A stretch of DNA of 64,000 nt from DT-110 sp030148525 (GCA_965227445.1 OZ245751.1:6138001-6202000), one strand, 5' to 3'. Shown: positions 55,201 through 62,284, numbered from the stretch's first letter. Notes: generated by a model from the sequence alone, not told the origin. Program-made: numbers and translations.

Positions 55201-55425
55201 CTCGCGGTCGATCAGGAGGTGGAGGCGGGTAAGACGAATGGCCAGGTCCAGGGAATCACTGGTTCCTGAGGGTAGCGTGTTTAATAAGGAGTCTGCTTTC
55301 GCAAAAAGGGCTTCCTTGCGGAGTTCGTCAACCTGGTCCAATACCGTGTTCGGGTCTGTGGCTTGCGCCAAAAGAGATAGCGTGGGGAACCAGCAGAGGA
55401 GCAGCCATTGTGCAATTCGCATCAT
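52174..55425 (-). CDS. Exported TPR-CHAT domain protein
   Basis: 1083 aa. A signal peptide (RIAQWLLLCWFPTLSLLAQ) is followed by about ten TPRs (about residues 90-480, for example ANAYNNIGNLFYRLGQLDQAIAAHQRALTI), a linker and a C-terminal CHAT domain (about 750-1040). CHAT is a caspase-like fold; the catalytic pair is kept as His (about 904) in ILHLATHGQAD and Cys (about 951) in VLSACQTGLG. A single membrane helix (about 1052-1070, WLMWGGIGLAILLFIWIFLPL) and a basic tail end the protein, so the CHAT and TPR parts should face the periplasm. The start (Met1 or Met2) lies next to large palindromes shared with the sigma factor gene. Confidence 0.9.
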   Translation of the reverse strand: MMRIAQWLLLCWFPTLSLLAQATDPNTVLDQVDELRKEALFAKADSLLNTLPSGTSDSLDLAIRLTRLHLLIDRENTFNLADSFALIDQEVPTERYPLLAAKWANLQGLWHQENNQFEAALQAFLRTRDLRIAQMGNDHPLVANAYNNIGNLFYRLGQLDQAIAAHQRALTIRKQAFVPPDLTLASSYNNLAACYYGLGNFRASLDAYRQSFGMRKSLLDTDHPLIAASYNNIGNCFLGMQELDSALVYHRQALKLREQIGHITAIGQSHNNLGNVYAAFRNTKEALFHYRQALELRARHFGRQSVPVARALSNLGNYQLEQGDYGAAAGHLQEASLILDQLSIGGPFRADVQMNYGRVLLYTDAYGEAAVQLQGALAYYQQVLGSSHPRTIEALTLLGNLAANQEQYNIAVKYYQQVQSGLQQSPESDTLALIRNLNNQARMRLLLQQPEQGLKLLQQANDLLRQQKLREHPLSLTIVANQLRASRLSGQSTIGNDLLARGTPPTLLIESAPIEYLEWLYEAGRFVAANNQWERALKYYDEGASVLEQQVDRYVSADSRRQLVRWQYDLFDAAMDACYVLHEQQPDRRYAELAFQWNERSRTALFRDWSTPVQAGGELSELEANLTKLERQWYELQSKSLDSATTRDWQLRLLRAREDLRNARRSNTSATLNDSPMVAPAMMTELRQQLRAARQQLVAFYFGETHSYRLYIDGETTHFVRLADTLDATGLTIRLRDALTNFQRAQEAEYYRIYAGNYATAAHSLYTHLLGGLPAKTNRLVILPDGPLYYLPFDLLLTEPADSGQLLQFHRYPYAVRDVSFSYQHSATLWLQQKRQPVKHNGYWLGVAPSFSGNLPDLPPLRHNQEEVKAIQSGLYRTRTVLGDRADRDRFRQLAQRARILHLATHGQADPDQGLFSYLAFAEAGDSLSPKLYARELQTMRLPVELVVLSACQTGLGSYERGEGLVSLTRALQEAGARSTLTTLWSIDDAKSSALMRSFYRYLRQGLPKDQALQQARLDYLDENRGEFAHPFFWAAYIPQGDMRSLKLYPGWYSWLMWGGIGLAILLFIWIFLPLRHKFTKMH

Positions 55426-55427
55426 TC

Positions 55428-55453
55428 TTCCGTATCTTTCGAAAGATACGGAA
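55428..55453. promoter_or_regulatory. 26-bp perfect palindrome with divergent TATCTTTC boxes
   Basis: 55428-55453 is its own reverse complement (half-site TTCCGTATCTTTC). Each half contains TATCTTTC, one mismatch from TAnnTTTG, pointing outward; the minus one is 16 nt from the CHAT start codon. It could be an operator, a promoter pair or both. Confidence 0.5.
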
Positions 55454-55458
55454 AGATC

Positions 55459-55522
55459 CGCTGAAATTTGTGTTTGCCGCGACTCCGCCGAGGCGGAGTC
55501 GCGGCAAACACAAATTTCAGCG
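55459..55522. promoter_or_regulatory. 64-bp perfect inverted repeat between CHAT and sigma genes
   Basis: 55459-55489 and 55492-55522 are exact reverse complements (31-bp stem, 2-nt centre). There is no T-run next to it, so it is not a plain terminator. It lies 5 bp from the 26-bp palindrome and 79 bp before the sigma factor start. Confidence 0.6.
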
Positions 55523-55601
55523 AGTCCTTAAGGCGATGCAGTCAAGTCTTAAGAAAATCTAAATATCAGGGTCATAATTGTGGTTCTTTAAACACGAGTA
55601 G

Positions 55602-56195
55602 ATGAAAAGGGTATTCAACACCGATGATGAGCTGATCGAAGCCATCATGGCCGGAGGCCCGCAGCGACAGGCTGCCATACGGTTTTTATACAACCGGGGT
55701 AACCTGCGCAACCGGGTCATACAGTTCGTGAAGGCCAACAGTGGCAACGAACAAGACGGCCAGGATATGTTTCACGAAGGCATCATCGTACTGGACCGAA
55801 ACCTGCGCACCGGGAAATTCCGGGGTGAAAGCAGCCTGGATGGCTACTTATACTCCATCTGCCGGTTCCAGTGGATGAATCAGATTCGGAAGAACACCCG
55901 GGTGGATCTGCAAGAAGATAACACCAAGCTGGATGAAACTGTGACGGATACCCCCGAGTCCCTGTCAATGGATGCCGAGAAAAAGGCTATTCTCGAGCGG
56001 GTACTCGCCAAGCTGGGCGAACGTTGTCAGAAGATACTCTCGCTGTGGAAACTGAATTATTCCATGCAGGAGATCGCCGACCAACTGGGCTTCAGCAGTG
56101 CCGCCATGGCGACCAAGAATAAATACAAATGCCACAAATCCTTATTGAAATTCCTCAAGGAGCATCCCCAGGTAATGGCCATGCTCCAACCCTGA
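55602..56195 (+). CDS. ECF-type RNA polymerase sigma factor
   Basis: 197 aa. Region 2 is seen in RNRVIQFVKANSGNEQDGQDMFHEGIIVLDRNLRTGKFRGESSLDGYLYSICRFQWMNQIRK (about residues 34-97) and region 4 in ILERVLAKLGERCQKILSLWKLNYSMQEIADQLGFSSAAMATKNKYKCHKSL (about 130-182), including the helix-turn-helix. No region 3 or C-terminal extension. It is followed after 13 bp by a membrane anti-sigma-like gene and diverges from the CHAT-TPR gene. Confidence 0.92.
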   Translation: MKRVFNTDDELIEAIMAGGPQRQAAIRFLYNRGNLRNRVIQFVKANSGNEQDGQDMFHEGIIVLDRNLRTGKFRGESSLDGYLYSICRFQWMNQIRKNTRVDLQEDNTKLDETVTDTPESLSMDAEKKAILERVLAKLGERCQKILSLWKLNYSMQEIADQLGFSSAAMATKNKYKCHKSLLKFLKEHPQVMAMLQP

Positions 56196-56208
56196 AAAAG
56201 CAAATGTT

Positions 56209-57003
56209 ATGGAAGACCGCTACGATAAAATACAAGCATATATCCACGGCGAGCTGGAAGCCGCCGACCACCAGGCCTTTGAGCAGGAGATCGCCAACAA
56301 TCCCGAGCTCCGGCAGGAGGTGGACCTCCACCGCATGGCCGACGACAGCATCGAATTGCTGATCGAACAGGATCTGCGTGCCGACCTGGAAGATCTGGCT
56401 TCCGAATCGGCCGATTCCGCCTCCGACGACGAAGCGGAGTCGGGCGGTGCCCGAATCGTTAATATCCGTCGCTTCACCCGCCGTCTGGCGGTAGCGGCAT
56501 CAGTACTGGTGGTAATCGGTTTCTTTGGTGCCTTTTACCAGGGTAGTAACTATACCGACCGGGCGCTGGCCCGCGATTTCTACGGAGAGACCTCCGGCCT
56601 GCGTTCCACCTCCACGACTCCGGGCGACGCCCTTTCTGAAGGACGCACCCTGCTGCAAAACGAGCAATACTCCGCCGCCGCCGCCTTTTTTGCCAGTGTG
56701 GACAATCCACAATTAACTACGGAGGCCACTTATTACGAAGGGCTGGCCCACTACGGGGACGAAGCCTACCTGGAAGCCATGGCCGCCTTTGATGAGGTGC
56801 TGGCCACCGATGATGTTCGCTTCCGCGAAAAAGCGGAATTCAACTACCTGCTGGCCACTATGGCCGCCAATGCCGCCGACGATAACGATCGCTTCGAGGA
56901 GATACTGAATGCCATCGCCAATAATCCGGACCACCTGGCCTACCGGGAGGTACAGGAACTGCAGGAGAAGCGAAATTCGTTCTGGCGGAACTTTCAGTTT
57001 TGA
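56209..57003 (+). CDS. Membrane anti-sigma-like protein with periplasmic TPRs
   Basis: 264 aa. The N-terminus MEDRYDKIQAYIHGELEAADHQAFEQEIANNPELRQEVDLHR is typical of Bacteroidota anti-sigma proteins, but there is no HxxxCxxC zinc motif. One membrane helix (about residues 92-111, LAVAASVLVVIGFFGAFY) leads to a periplasmic part with TPR-like helices (ALSEGRTLLQNEQYSAAAAFFASV and ATYYEGLAHYGDEAYLEAMAAFDEVL). Gene position 13 bp after the sigma gene supports a sigma/anti-sigma pair; direct inhibition is an inference. Confidence 0.78.
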   Translation: MEDRYDKIQAYIHGELEAADHQAFEQEIANNPELRQEVDLHRMADDSIELLIEQDLRADLEDLASESADSASDDEAESGGARIVNIRRFTRRLAVAASVLVVIGFFGAFYQGSNYTDRALARDFYGETSGLRSTSTTPGDALSEGRTLLQNEQYSAAAAFFASVDNPQLTTEATYYEGLAHYGDEAYLEAMAAFDEVLATDDVRFREKAEFNYLLATMAANAADDNDRFEEILNAIANNPDHLAYREVQELQEKRNSFWRNFQF

Positions 57004-57153
57004 CGCGACACGCATCACGGCTTGAACGAATCCCGTTAACCGTGTAGCATCTAAAAATCAGGGTCAAATCCCTGCCAAAACCTTCATTAAAAATTAAGCA
57101 CTAAAAATTAAAAATTCCTTCCATACACCGTCCTCTGGACATGGAACGGACCT

Positions 57154-57951
57154 CTAATCACGGCAGGCATCATTAATACCCAGCACATAATTCTCCACAA
57201 TCCCGATCATCTTCGCCGTTTCTGATCCCTGGAAACCGTTGATCATGGAATCTCTTAGTTCGCGCTCGGCGTGAGCGGTGAGCGGTCGCGATACGGGCAT
57301 GTAGCTCCAGTGCCAGCGCTCTTCGTTGTAGCCGTTAGGGCGTTCGGGACCTTTCTCGGTATAGGGTTGGCAAAAGCCGTATTCGGCCGCGTGGGCGGTG
57401 AGCCAGTCGTAGACCTTTTTCCCTTCTCCTTCGTCGAAGTATTCGTTGGTCAGATTATTCAGGTCGATATCGGTGCCCCAGTGGTGGCGGGAGCTTCCCG
57501 GCATGGAACTGAATTTGAGAATCATCCGGGCGCGGGTCGCCGGATCGGGAAAAGCCACGGAGGCATCCTGCCCGCCCTCGATACGGCGCTGGCCGGTCCA
57601 TTTGGCTTCCCAAATCCCCTTCTGGGAATTGAAATTCCGCGTAGCCGAGCGGATGACGAGATTCACCCCATCGGCCTGCGCGGCCTCCCACATCCGCCGG
57701 AAATCCTGGTAGGCATCGGTGCGCAGGTACATCCCCGCCCGACTGGCATATTTAGTATCGATCACCGTGAAATCGGGATGCTCATCGGGTTCGAATTGTC
57801 CCATCAGGTAAGTGAGGGGCACGGTGAGGGTGTCTTGAGGTTGCTCGGTCTCCGAACCGCTTGCCGCCGCTTCCGATTGCTGATCGGTGGGTTGAGTGGG
57901 GGAGCAGGCGAGGAGGAAGGACGTGGCAACTGAGGCAAAAAGAATACGCAT
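57154..57951 (-). CDS. M15 family D-alanyl-D-alanine carboxypeptidase lipoprotein (VanY-like)
   Basis: 265 aa from ATG at 57951, giving MRILFASVATSFLLACSPT, a lipoprotein signal with Cys16. The M15 zinc site is visible: SATRNFNSQKGIWEAKW, SRHHWGTDIDLNN (His and Asp ligands), and NEERWHWSYMP (Glu base and third His). It trims peptidoglycan stem peptides in the envelope. The frame is open for 20 more codons upstream, but those do not look like a signal peptide. A TATATTTC box 19 nt upstream of the start may be its -7 element. Confidence 0.88.
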   Translation of the reverse strand: MRILFASVATSFLLACSPTQPTDQQSEAAASGSETEQPQDTLTVPLTYLMGQFEPDEHPDFTVIDTKYASRAGMYLRTDAYQDFRRMWEAAQADGVNLVIRSATRNFNSQKGIWEAKWTGQRRIEGGQDASVAFPDPATRARMILKFSSMPGSSRHHWGTDIDLNNLTNEYFDEGEGKKVYDWLTAHAAEYGFCQPYTEKGPERPNGYNEERWHWSYMPVSRPLTAHAERELRDSMINGFQGSETAKMIGIVENYVLGINDACRD

Positions 57952-58175
57952 ACATCTACATTTAGACGCGAAATATAAACATCTTATCAGGCAGGAGGCC
58001 CGGAAATGCATGATCGATTTTAGAAAATCATCTTCATCTCCGAAGTGCGGTAATGATTTTGGATGATGGATTTTGGATTCATTTAGAGAAATCTATTCAA
58101 AATGCACCATCAAGTATCCACGAGTTAATTGATAGTATTTAAACCTCCCAGGTAAGAAAGGATACCCGGATTTAA

Positions 58176-58757
58176 TTACTGCACGAGCCGTTCAAAGGAT
58201 CCTATATTCTCCCTGACCGCCTTTACCGCCCGGTACCGTTCCCAAGCCAAAGCGATAACACCTATCGCATACACCGGCCCCAAATAAGGCCAGATCGTCA
58301 GGTTTTCCAATAGTACGTGGAAGATACCCACCAAGACCAGAGGAATTAATAAAATGATGGGTATCCACGAGCGTCCGTAGAGGTGTTGACGCAGTTCTTT
58401 ATTCAGCGACAGGGCTTCCTGGTGTAATTCGGCGGTCGTCTCCTCCGGCAGGCGGCGGAGGTTTTGCAGACACATGCGGTGCATCCAGGTGGTAAAGGTG
58501 TGCAGGCTGTAGGTTACGGCAAAAATGGCGACCAAGCCGGACTTATTCCACTTGGAAAGCATGTAGTCGCTGAATACACTTCCGATACCAGCCACCACCA
58601 CCGCCACGAGTAACAGCACAAACAGGGTACCCTGAATACGCAGGAGCCAGGTGTTCCACCTTTCGGTATAACGGATGTTTTCTGCCTCGGTCTTGTTCTT
58701 GCGTTGGTAGACAATCTTGTGAAAAATGTAATTCCGGCGTTGTTGCAGTGCGGACAT
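58176..58757 (-). CDS. Conserved membrane protein of unknown function
   Basis: 193 aa with four predicted helices: LFVLLLVAVVVAGIGSVF and GLVAIFAVTYSLHTFTTWM in the first half, then WIPIILLIPLVLVGIFHVLL and LGPVYAIGVIALAW in the second. Charged N-terminus and a helical linker with ETTAELHQEALSLNKELRQ. No motif points to a function. It lies downstream of the CoxE-like gene on the same strand, about 190 bp away. Confidence 0.65.
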   Translation of the reverse strand: MSALQQRRNYIFHKIVYQRKNKTEAENIRYTERWNTWLLRIQGTLFVLLLVAVVVAGIGSVFSDYMLSKWNKSGLVAIFAVTYSLHTFTTWMHRMCLQNLRRLPEETTAELHQEALSLNKELRQHLYGRSWIPIILLIPLVLVGIFHVLLENLTIWPYLGPVYAIGVIALAWERYRAVKAVRENIGSFERLVQ

Positions 58758-58826
58758 GTAATCTCGGCTTTTTATGGATTGTAGCAGTTCAGAGAGAAAA
58801 TCGCCATTTTAATCGACGAAGGGATT

Positions 58827-58875
58827 TGGTCCGTGGTTCAAGGTCCAAGGATTACGCTACACGGTGTGAAGCGTA
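58827..58875 (+). repeat. Degenerate heptamer remnant
   Basis: TGGTCCG, TGGTTCA, AGGTCCA, AGGATTA in 7-nt phase, then loss of phase before ACGGTGT. It looks like a decayed array of the same family as at 29794. Confidence 0.45.
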
Positions 58876-58946
58876 AGCAATCCAAAGTTCATAATCCAAC
58901 ATTCAAAATTAAGCGATGTGTCAGACGCGATACATCGCGTATCTAC

Positions 58947-60107
58947 TTACTTACGGCGCAGGTACCCAACGAGCTCCCTAAGGCTTGCCAGATTATGTCC
59001 GCTTGCGAACACATCCACGTAGGGCATGGCGGCCCGCATCCCCTTCACTTCCGGTTTGAAATCGGGGTTGCCGGCCAGGGGGTTGAGCCAGATGACCTGG
59101 GCTGTGCGTTGCTGCATCCGTTGCATGGCGTTGGCGAGGGTTTCTTCGTCGCCCGTATCCCAACCGTCGCTGAGGATGAGGAGGGTAGTTTGGCGATTTA
59201 GTAAGCGCCGGTAGTCACGCGTGAAGGACCGGAACGATTGCCCGATCCGTGTACCACCCGACCAGCCCGGCAGGGTCTCCTGCAGTTCCTGCATGGCTTC
59301 CTGATAGTCACCCTTTTGAAGTTGGGGGGTGATGCGGTAGAGGTCGGTGCTGAACACGAAGGCCTCGATGTGCTGATAACTTTGCCGAAAGGCATAGACG
59401 AATTGGATAAGGAATTGGCTGTACAACTCCATCGATTTACTGACATCGCAGAGAAGAACGATGCGGTGGCGGTTGCGCCGGGGTTTTTTGTGGGCCAGGT
59501 CTAATAACTCGCCGCCTCGACGCAGATTCTGGCGGACGGTCCGCCGCAAGTCGAGCTGGTGGCGGCGGTGGGTACGTTCCCAGCGTCGGCTCAATTGGCG
59601 GGCCATGGAGCGGGCGAGTTGCTGAACGATCTCCCATATTTCGCGGAGCTCCTCGGGTGAATAGAGGCTGAAATCCTGTTGCATTAAACCCGCATCGGCA
59701 CTGTAGGTGGCCGTCTCCAGTTCTTCGGTTTGGGTGTTCCCCTGCAGCCAGTCTTTGATAGATTGAATGGCCGGGGTCTGACCAGCTGACTTTTGGGGTT
59801 GATTGCCACCTTCTTTCTCCTCTTCCACGATCTTGGAATTGACAGCCCGTTCCAGCTCCTTCCAGAATTGATCGTACAGATCGTTAAAAGCCAGTTGCTG
59901 CCCCCGCGTTTTGCAGAGTACCGACCGCAAACACGTCCGCAGCCGCTCCGGGTCGCGAAAAGAGTCGAGCGACACCAACGCCTGCAGGGCTAATGCTTCT
60001 TCCTGCGGTCCAATAATGAACCCATGTCTCCGCAAATAGCGGAACAGCATCAGCAGATTGGCGCTGAGGGTAGTGCGGCGTTGGATGAGTTCTTTGGTTC
60101 GTTGCAT
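58947..60107 (-). CDS. CoxE-like VWA domain protein
   Basis: 386 aa from ATG at 60107. N-terminal helical region (MQRTKELIQRRTTLSANLLMLFRYLRRHGFIIGPQEE) as in CoxE, and a C-terminal von Willebrand A domain with the metal site start IVLLCDVSKSMELYSQF and later SGGTRIGQS and LLILSDGWDTGD. CoxE proteins work with the MoxR-type ATPase CoxD in maturing molybdenum hydroxylases. The upstream frame runs into a CCCTTCCC repeat, so the longer start at 60209 is rejected. Confidence 0.9.
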   Translation of the reverse strand: MQRTKELIQRRTTLSANLLMLFRYLRRHGFIIGPQEEALALQALVSLDSFRDPERLRTCLRSVLCKTRGQQLAFNDLYDQFWKELERAVNSKIVEEEKEGGNQPQKSAGQTPAIQSIKDWLQGNTQTEELETATYSADAGLMQQDFSLYSPEELREIWEIVQQLARSMARQLSRRWERTHRRHQLDLRRTVRQNLRRGGELLDLAHKKPRRNRHRIVLLCDVSKSMELYSQFLIQFVYAFRQSYQHIEAFVFSTDLYRITPQLQKGDYQEAMQELQETLPGWSGGTRIGQSFRSFTRDYRRLLNRQTTLLILSDGWDTGDEETLANAMQRMQQRTAQVIWLNPLAGNPDFKPEVKGMRAAMPYVDVFASGHNLASLRELVGYLRRK

Positions 60108-60300
60108 GGTAAAAACCCTTCCCCCAACCCCCTTCCCTTTGCGGAAGGGAAGGGGGCTATCGGTAGGGGTAGTTTTTTTAGTATATGGTGTATCGCCCTC
60201 CCTTTTCAAGGGAAGGGAATGGAGCTATCGGTAAGGATAGTTCTTTTAGTATATGGCGTATCCCCCTCCCTTTCCAAAGGGAGGGAAGGGGTGGGTTTTA
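60108..60300. repeat. CCCTTCCC/GGGAAGGG palindromic repeat, copy A
   Basis: Outer arms AAAACCCTTCCCCC and GGGAAGGGGTGGGTTTT enclose stems such as CCCTTCCCTTT/GGAAGGGAAGGG. A unit of 68 nt beginning GCTATCGG is tandemly duplicated (60156 and 60224). The final TTA at 60298-60300 is the stop codon of the MoxR gene. Confidence 0.8.
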
Positions 60301-61194
60301 CCCCAATTTCGAAATAGCCCCCACCTTCTCAAGCAACTCCGACAGGGAATCCTGTGCCTGACGGATGTCCTGCCAGTCTTTCAGAATGATGCCGAGGGTG
60401 TTCTCCACCAGTTCTTTATCGAGGGCGTCGATGTGGAGACCGGCGAGGGCGGTGGCCCAGTCGAGCGTCTCGGCGATGCCCGGCGTTTTCTCGAGGCGCA
60501 ACTGGCGTACCTCCTTCATGAAGACGCATACCTGCTCTGCCAGTCGGGCATCGATCTGAGGTACTTTGGCCCGTACGATCTGCAATTCTTTTTCAAAGTC
60601 GGGATAGTTGATGTACAGATACAGGCAACGCCGACGCAGGGCCTCCGACAGCTCCCGCACCCGGTTACTGGTCACGATCACTTGCGGAATATGTGTAGCC
60701 CTGATGGTCCCGATCTCGGGAATGGAAATCTGCCAATCGGACAGCACCTCCAGCAGAAAGCTCTCAAATTCTTCGTCGGCCCGGTCGATCTCATCGATCA
60801 GGAGTACGGGTGGTTTATCGAGGGTGATAGCCTGGAGCAAGGGTCGCTTGAGCAGGAAGCGTTCGCTAAAAATATCCTCTTCCCGCTCTTCCAGCGTGCG
60901 ATTGCTGCCTTCATCCAGTTTCAGGTGGAGTAGCTGCCGCTGGTAGTTCCATTCGTAGAGTGCCTGGCCGGCGTCGAGCCCCTCGTAGCACTGCAGGCGG
61001 ATAAGATCCGTCTTTTTGGCGGAAGCCATCACCTTGGCAATCTCCGTCTTACCCACTCCGGCCGGTCCTTCGATCAGCAGGGGTTTATTCAGCTCCATAG
61101 CCAGAAAGACCGACATCACAATACCGGGTTCGGTGATATAGCCCTGCTCGGCGAGCAGGGTACGTACGTCCTCAAGAGATGGGTGTTGTGTCAT
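60298..61194 (-). CDS. MoxR-type AAA+ ATPase (CoxD-like)
   Basis: 298 aa, cytoplasmic. Walker A LLIEGPAGVGKTEIAKV (about residues 38-54), Walker B VLLIDEIDRADEEFESFLLEVLSD, sensor-1 VIVTSNRVRELSEALRRR. The family partners VWA proteins as chaperones for metallo-enzyme maturation. In the cox cluster CoxD helps assemble the CuSMoO2 or related Mo site. Genes run coxL-like, coxM-like, this gene, CoxE-like on the minus strand. The gene is bracketed by two related palindromic repeats. Confidence 0.93.
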   Translation of the reverse strand: MTQHPSLEDVRTLLAEQGYITEPGIVMSVFLAMELNKPLLIEGPAGVGKTEIAKVMASAKKTDLIRLQCYEGLDAGQALYEWNYQRQLLHLKLDEGSNRTLEEREEDIFSERFLLKRPLLQAITLDKPPVLLIDEIDRADEEFESFLLEVLSDWQISIPEIGTIRATHIPQVIVTSNRVRELSEALRRRCLYLYINYPDFEKELQIVRAKVPQIDARLAEQVCVFMKEVRQLRLEKTPGIAETLDWATALAGLHIDALDKELVENTLGIILKDWQDIRQAQDSLSELLEKVGAISKLG

Positions 61195-61225
61195 AGAGTG
61201 GATTGGTGCATTTGGGAAAGCAGCA

Positions 61226-61362
61226 TTTTAAAACCCATCCCCCAACCCCTTCCCTTTGCTGAAGGGAAGGGGCGTTTTTGCTTTAAAAAGTAATCAAATA
61301 CTTTTTTATAAAGATGGTGGCACCCTCCCTTACCAAAGGGAGGGATGGGGTGGGTTTTAAAA
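61226..61362. repeat. CCCTTCCC/GGGAAGGG palindromic repeat, copy B
   Basis: TTTTAAAACCCATCCC at the left is mirrored by GGGATGGGGTGGGTTTTAAAA at the right. Inner stems: CCCCTTCCCTT (61246-61256)/AAGGGAAGGGG (61262-61272) and CCCTCCCTT (61323-61331)/AAGGGAGGG (61336-61344). Related to copy A on the other side of the MoxR gene. Confidence 0.8.
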
Positions 61363-61432
61363 AAATGGCAGCCAATCCAATTGACCGGCTGCCACCTAAA
61401 TGGTCTTCCCACTGGGTGGGGTTACTAATCAA

Positions 61433-62284
61433 TTAACTGGCGGCCATGACGGCGCGCTTGGCGTAGACACGGGCCAGATGCTCGCGATAACCCTCGCTGG
61501 CAAAATGGTCGCTCATGACCGATTGCCCTTCGGCAGCATCGGCACATGCCGATTCGACGGCACCTTCGTCGAGGCTTTTGCCCGTAAGGGCATCCTCCAC
61601 GTTGGTGGCGCGGTAGGGACCGTCGGCCACGCCCGTCATACCTACGCGGGCACGCGAGCAGGAACCACCATCCATGGTGATCACCGCGGCGCATCCCACA
61701 ATGGCAAAGCGCGAAGCCGGCTGCATAAACTTCTGGTAACTCGATTTGGAACCGGCCGGCGGCTTGGGCACCCTGATCTCGAGGATGAGCTCACCGTCTT
61801 GCAGGTCGGTCATGTAAAAGCCCGTGAAAAAGTCGGAGGATGCGATCTCACGCTGCCCGCCGGAACCTTTCACCACGATGGTGGCATCGGAGGCAAGTAG
61901 CACTGCGGGCCAGTCGGCTGCCGGGTCGGCGTGGGCGATACTACCACCCAGGGTGCCTTTGTGGCGTACCTGAGGATCGCCGATCATACCGGCCGCTTCG
62001 GTCCACATCTCCAGTCCGCCGCCGAAATGATCGGAGTTGAGGATGTCGTCGTGGGTAGCTCCTGCACCGATGGCGACGTGGTCACCACCGTCTTTAATGT
62101 AGCGAAGCTCCTTAATGCGTCCGATGTCGATGAGGACACCGGGCTGGTTGAGGCGCAGCTTCATAGCCGGAATGAGGGAGTGTCCCCCGGCCAGTATTTT
62201 GGCACTATCGCCGTGTTGAGCCAGCATGGTCAACGCTTCGTCGACCGAGCCGGCACGTTCGTAATCAAATTTGGCTGGTATCAT
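61433..62284 (-). CDS. FAD-binding subunit of a molybdenum hydroxylase (CoxM-like)
   Basis: 283 aa. FAD-binding motifs AKILAGGHSLIPAMKLRL (about residues 30-47) and GTLGGSIAHADPAADWPAVL (about 111-130), and a C-terminal CO dehydrogenase flavoprotein domain. It passes electrons from the Mo and 2Fe-2S centres to its acceptor. It starts 30 bp after the CoxL-like gene. The small 2Fe-2S subunit is not in the window and may lie upstream of the large subunit. Confidence 0.92.
   Translation of the reverse strand: MIPAKFDYERAGSVDEALTMLAQHGDSAKILAGGHSLIPAMKLRLNQPGVLIDIGRIKELRYIKDGGDHVAIGAGATHDDILNSDHFGGGLEMWTEAAGMIGDPQVRHKGTLGGSIAHADPAADWPAVLLASDATIVVKGSGGQREIASSDFFTGFYMTDLQDGELILEIRVPKPPAGSKSSYQKFMQPASRFAIVGCAAVITMDGGSCSRARVGMTGVADGPYRATNVEDALTGKSLDEGAVESACADAAEGQSVMSDHFASEGYREHLARVYAKRAVMAAS

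Noticed and set aside
55459..55522. Rho-independent terminator
   Set aside because: No T-run on either side and the flanking genes diverge, so nothing needs to be terminated there.
39354..57003. Type III-E CRISPR or gasdermin-type defence locus because of TPR-CHAT and caspase folds
   Set aside because: No gRAMP, CRISPR array, or gasdermin-like gene is present, and the peptidases carry signal peptides.
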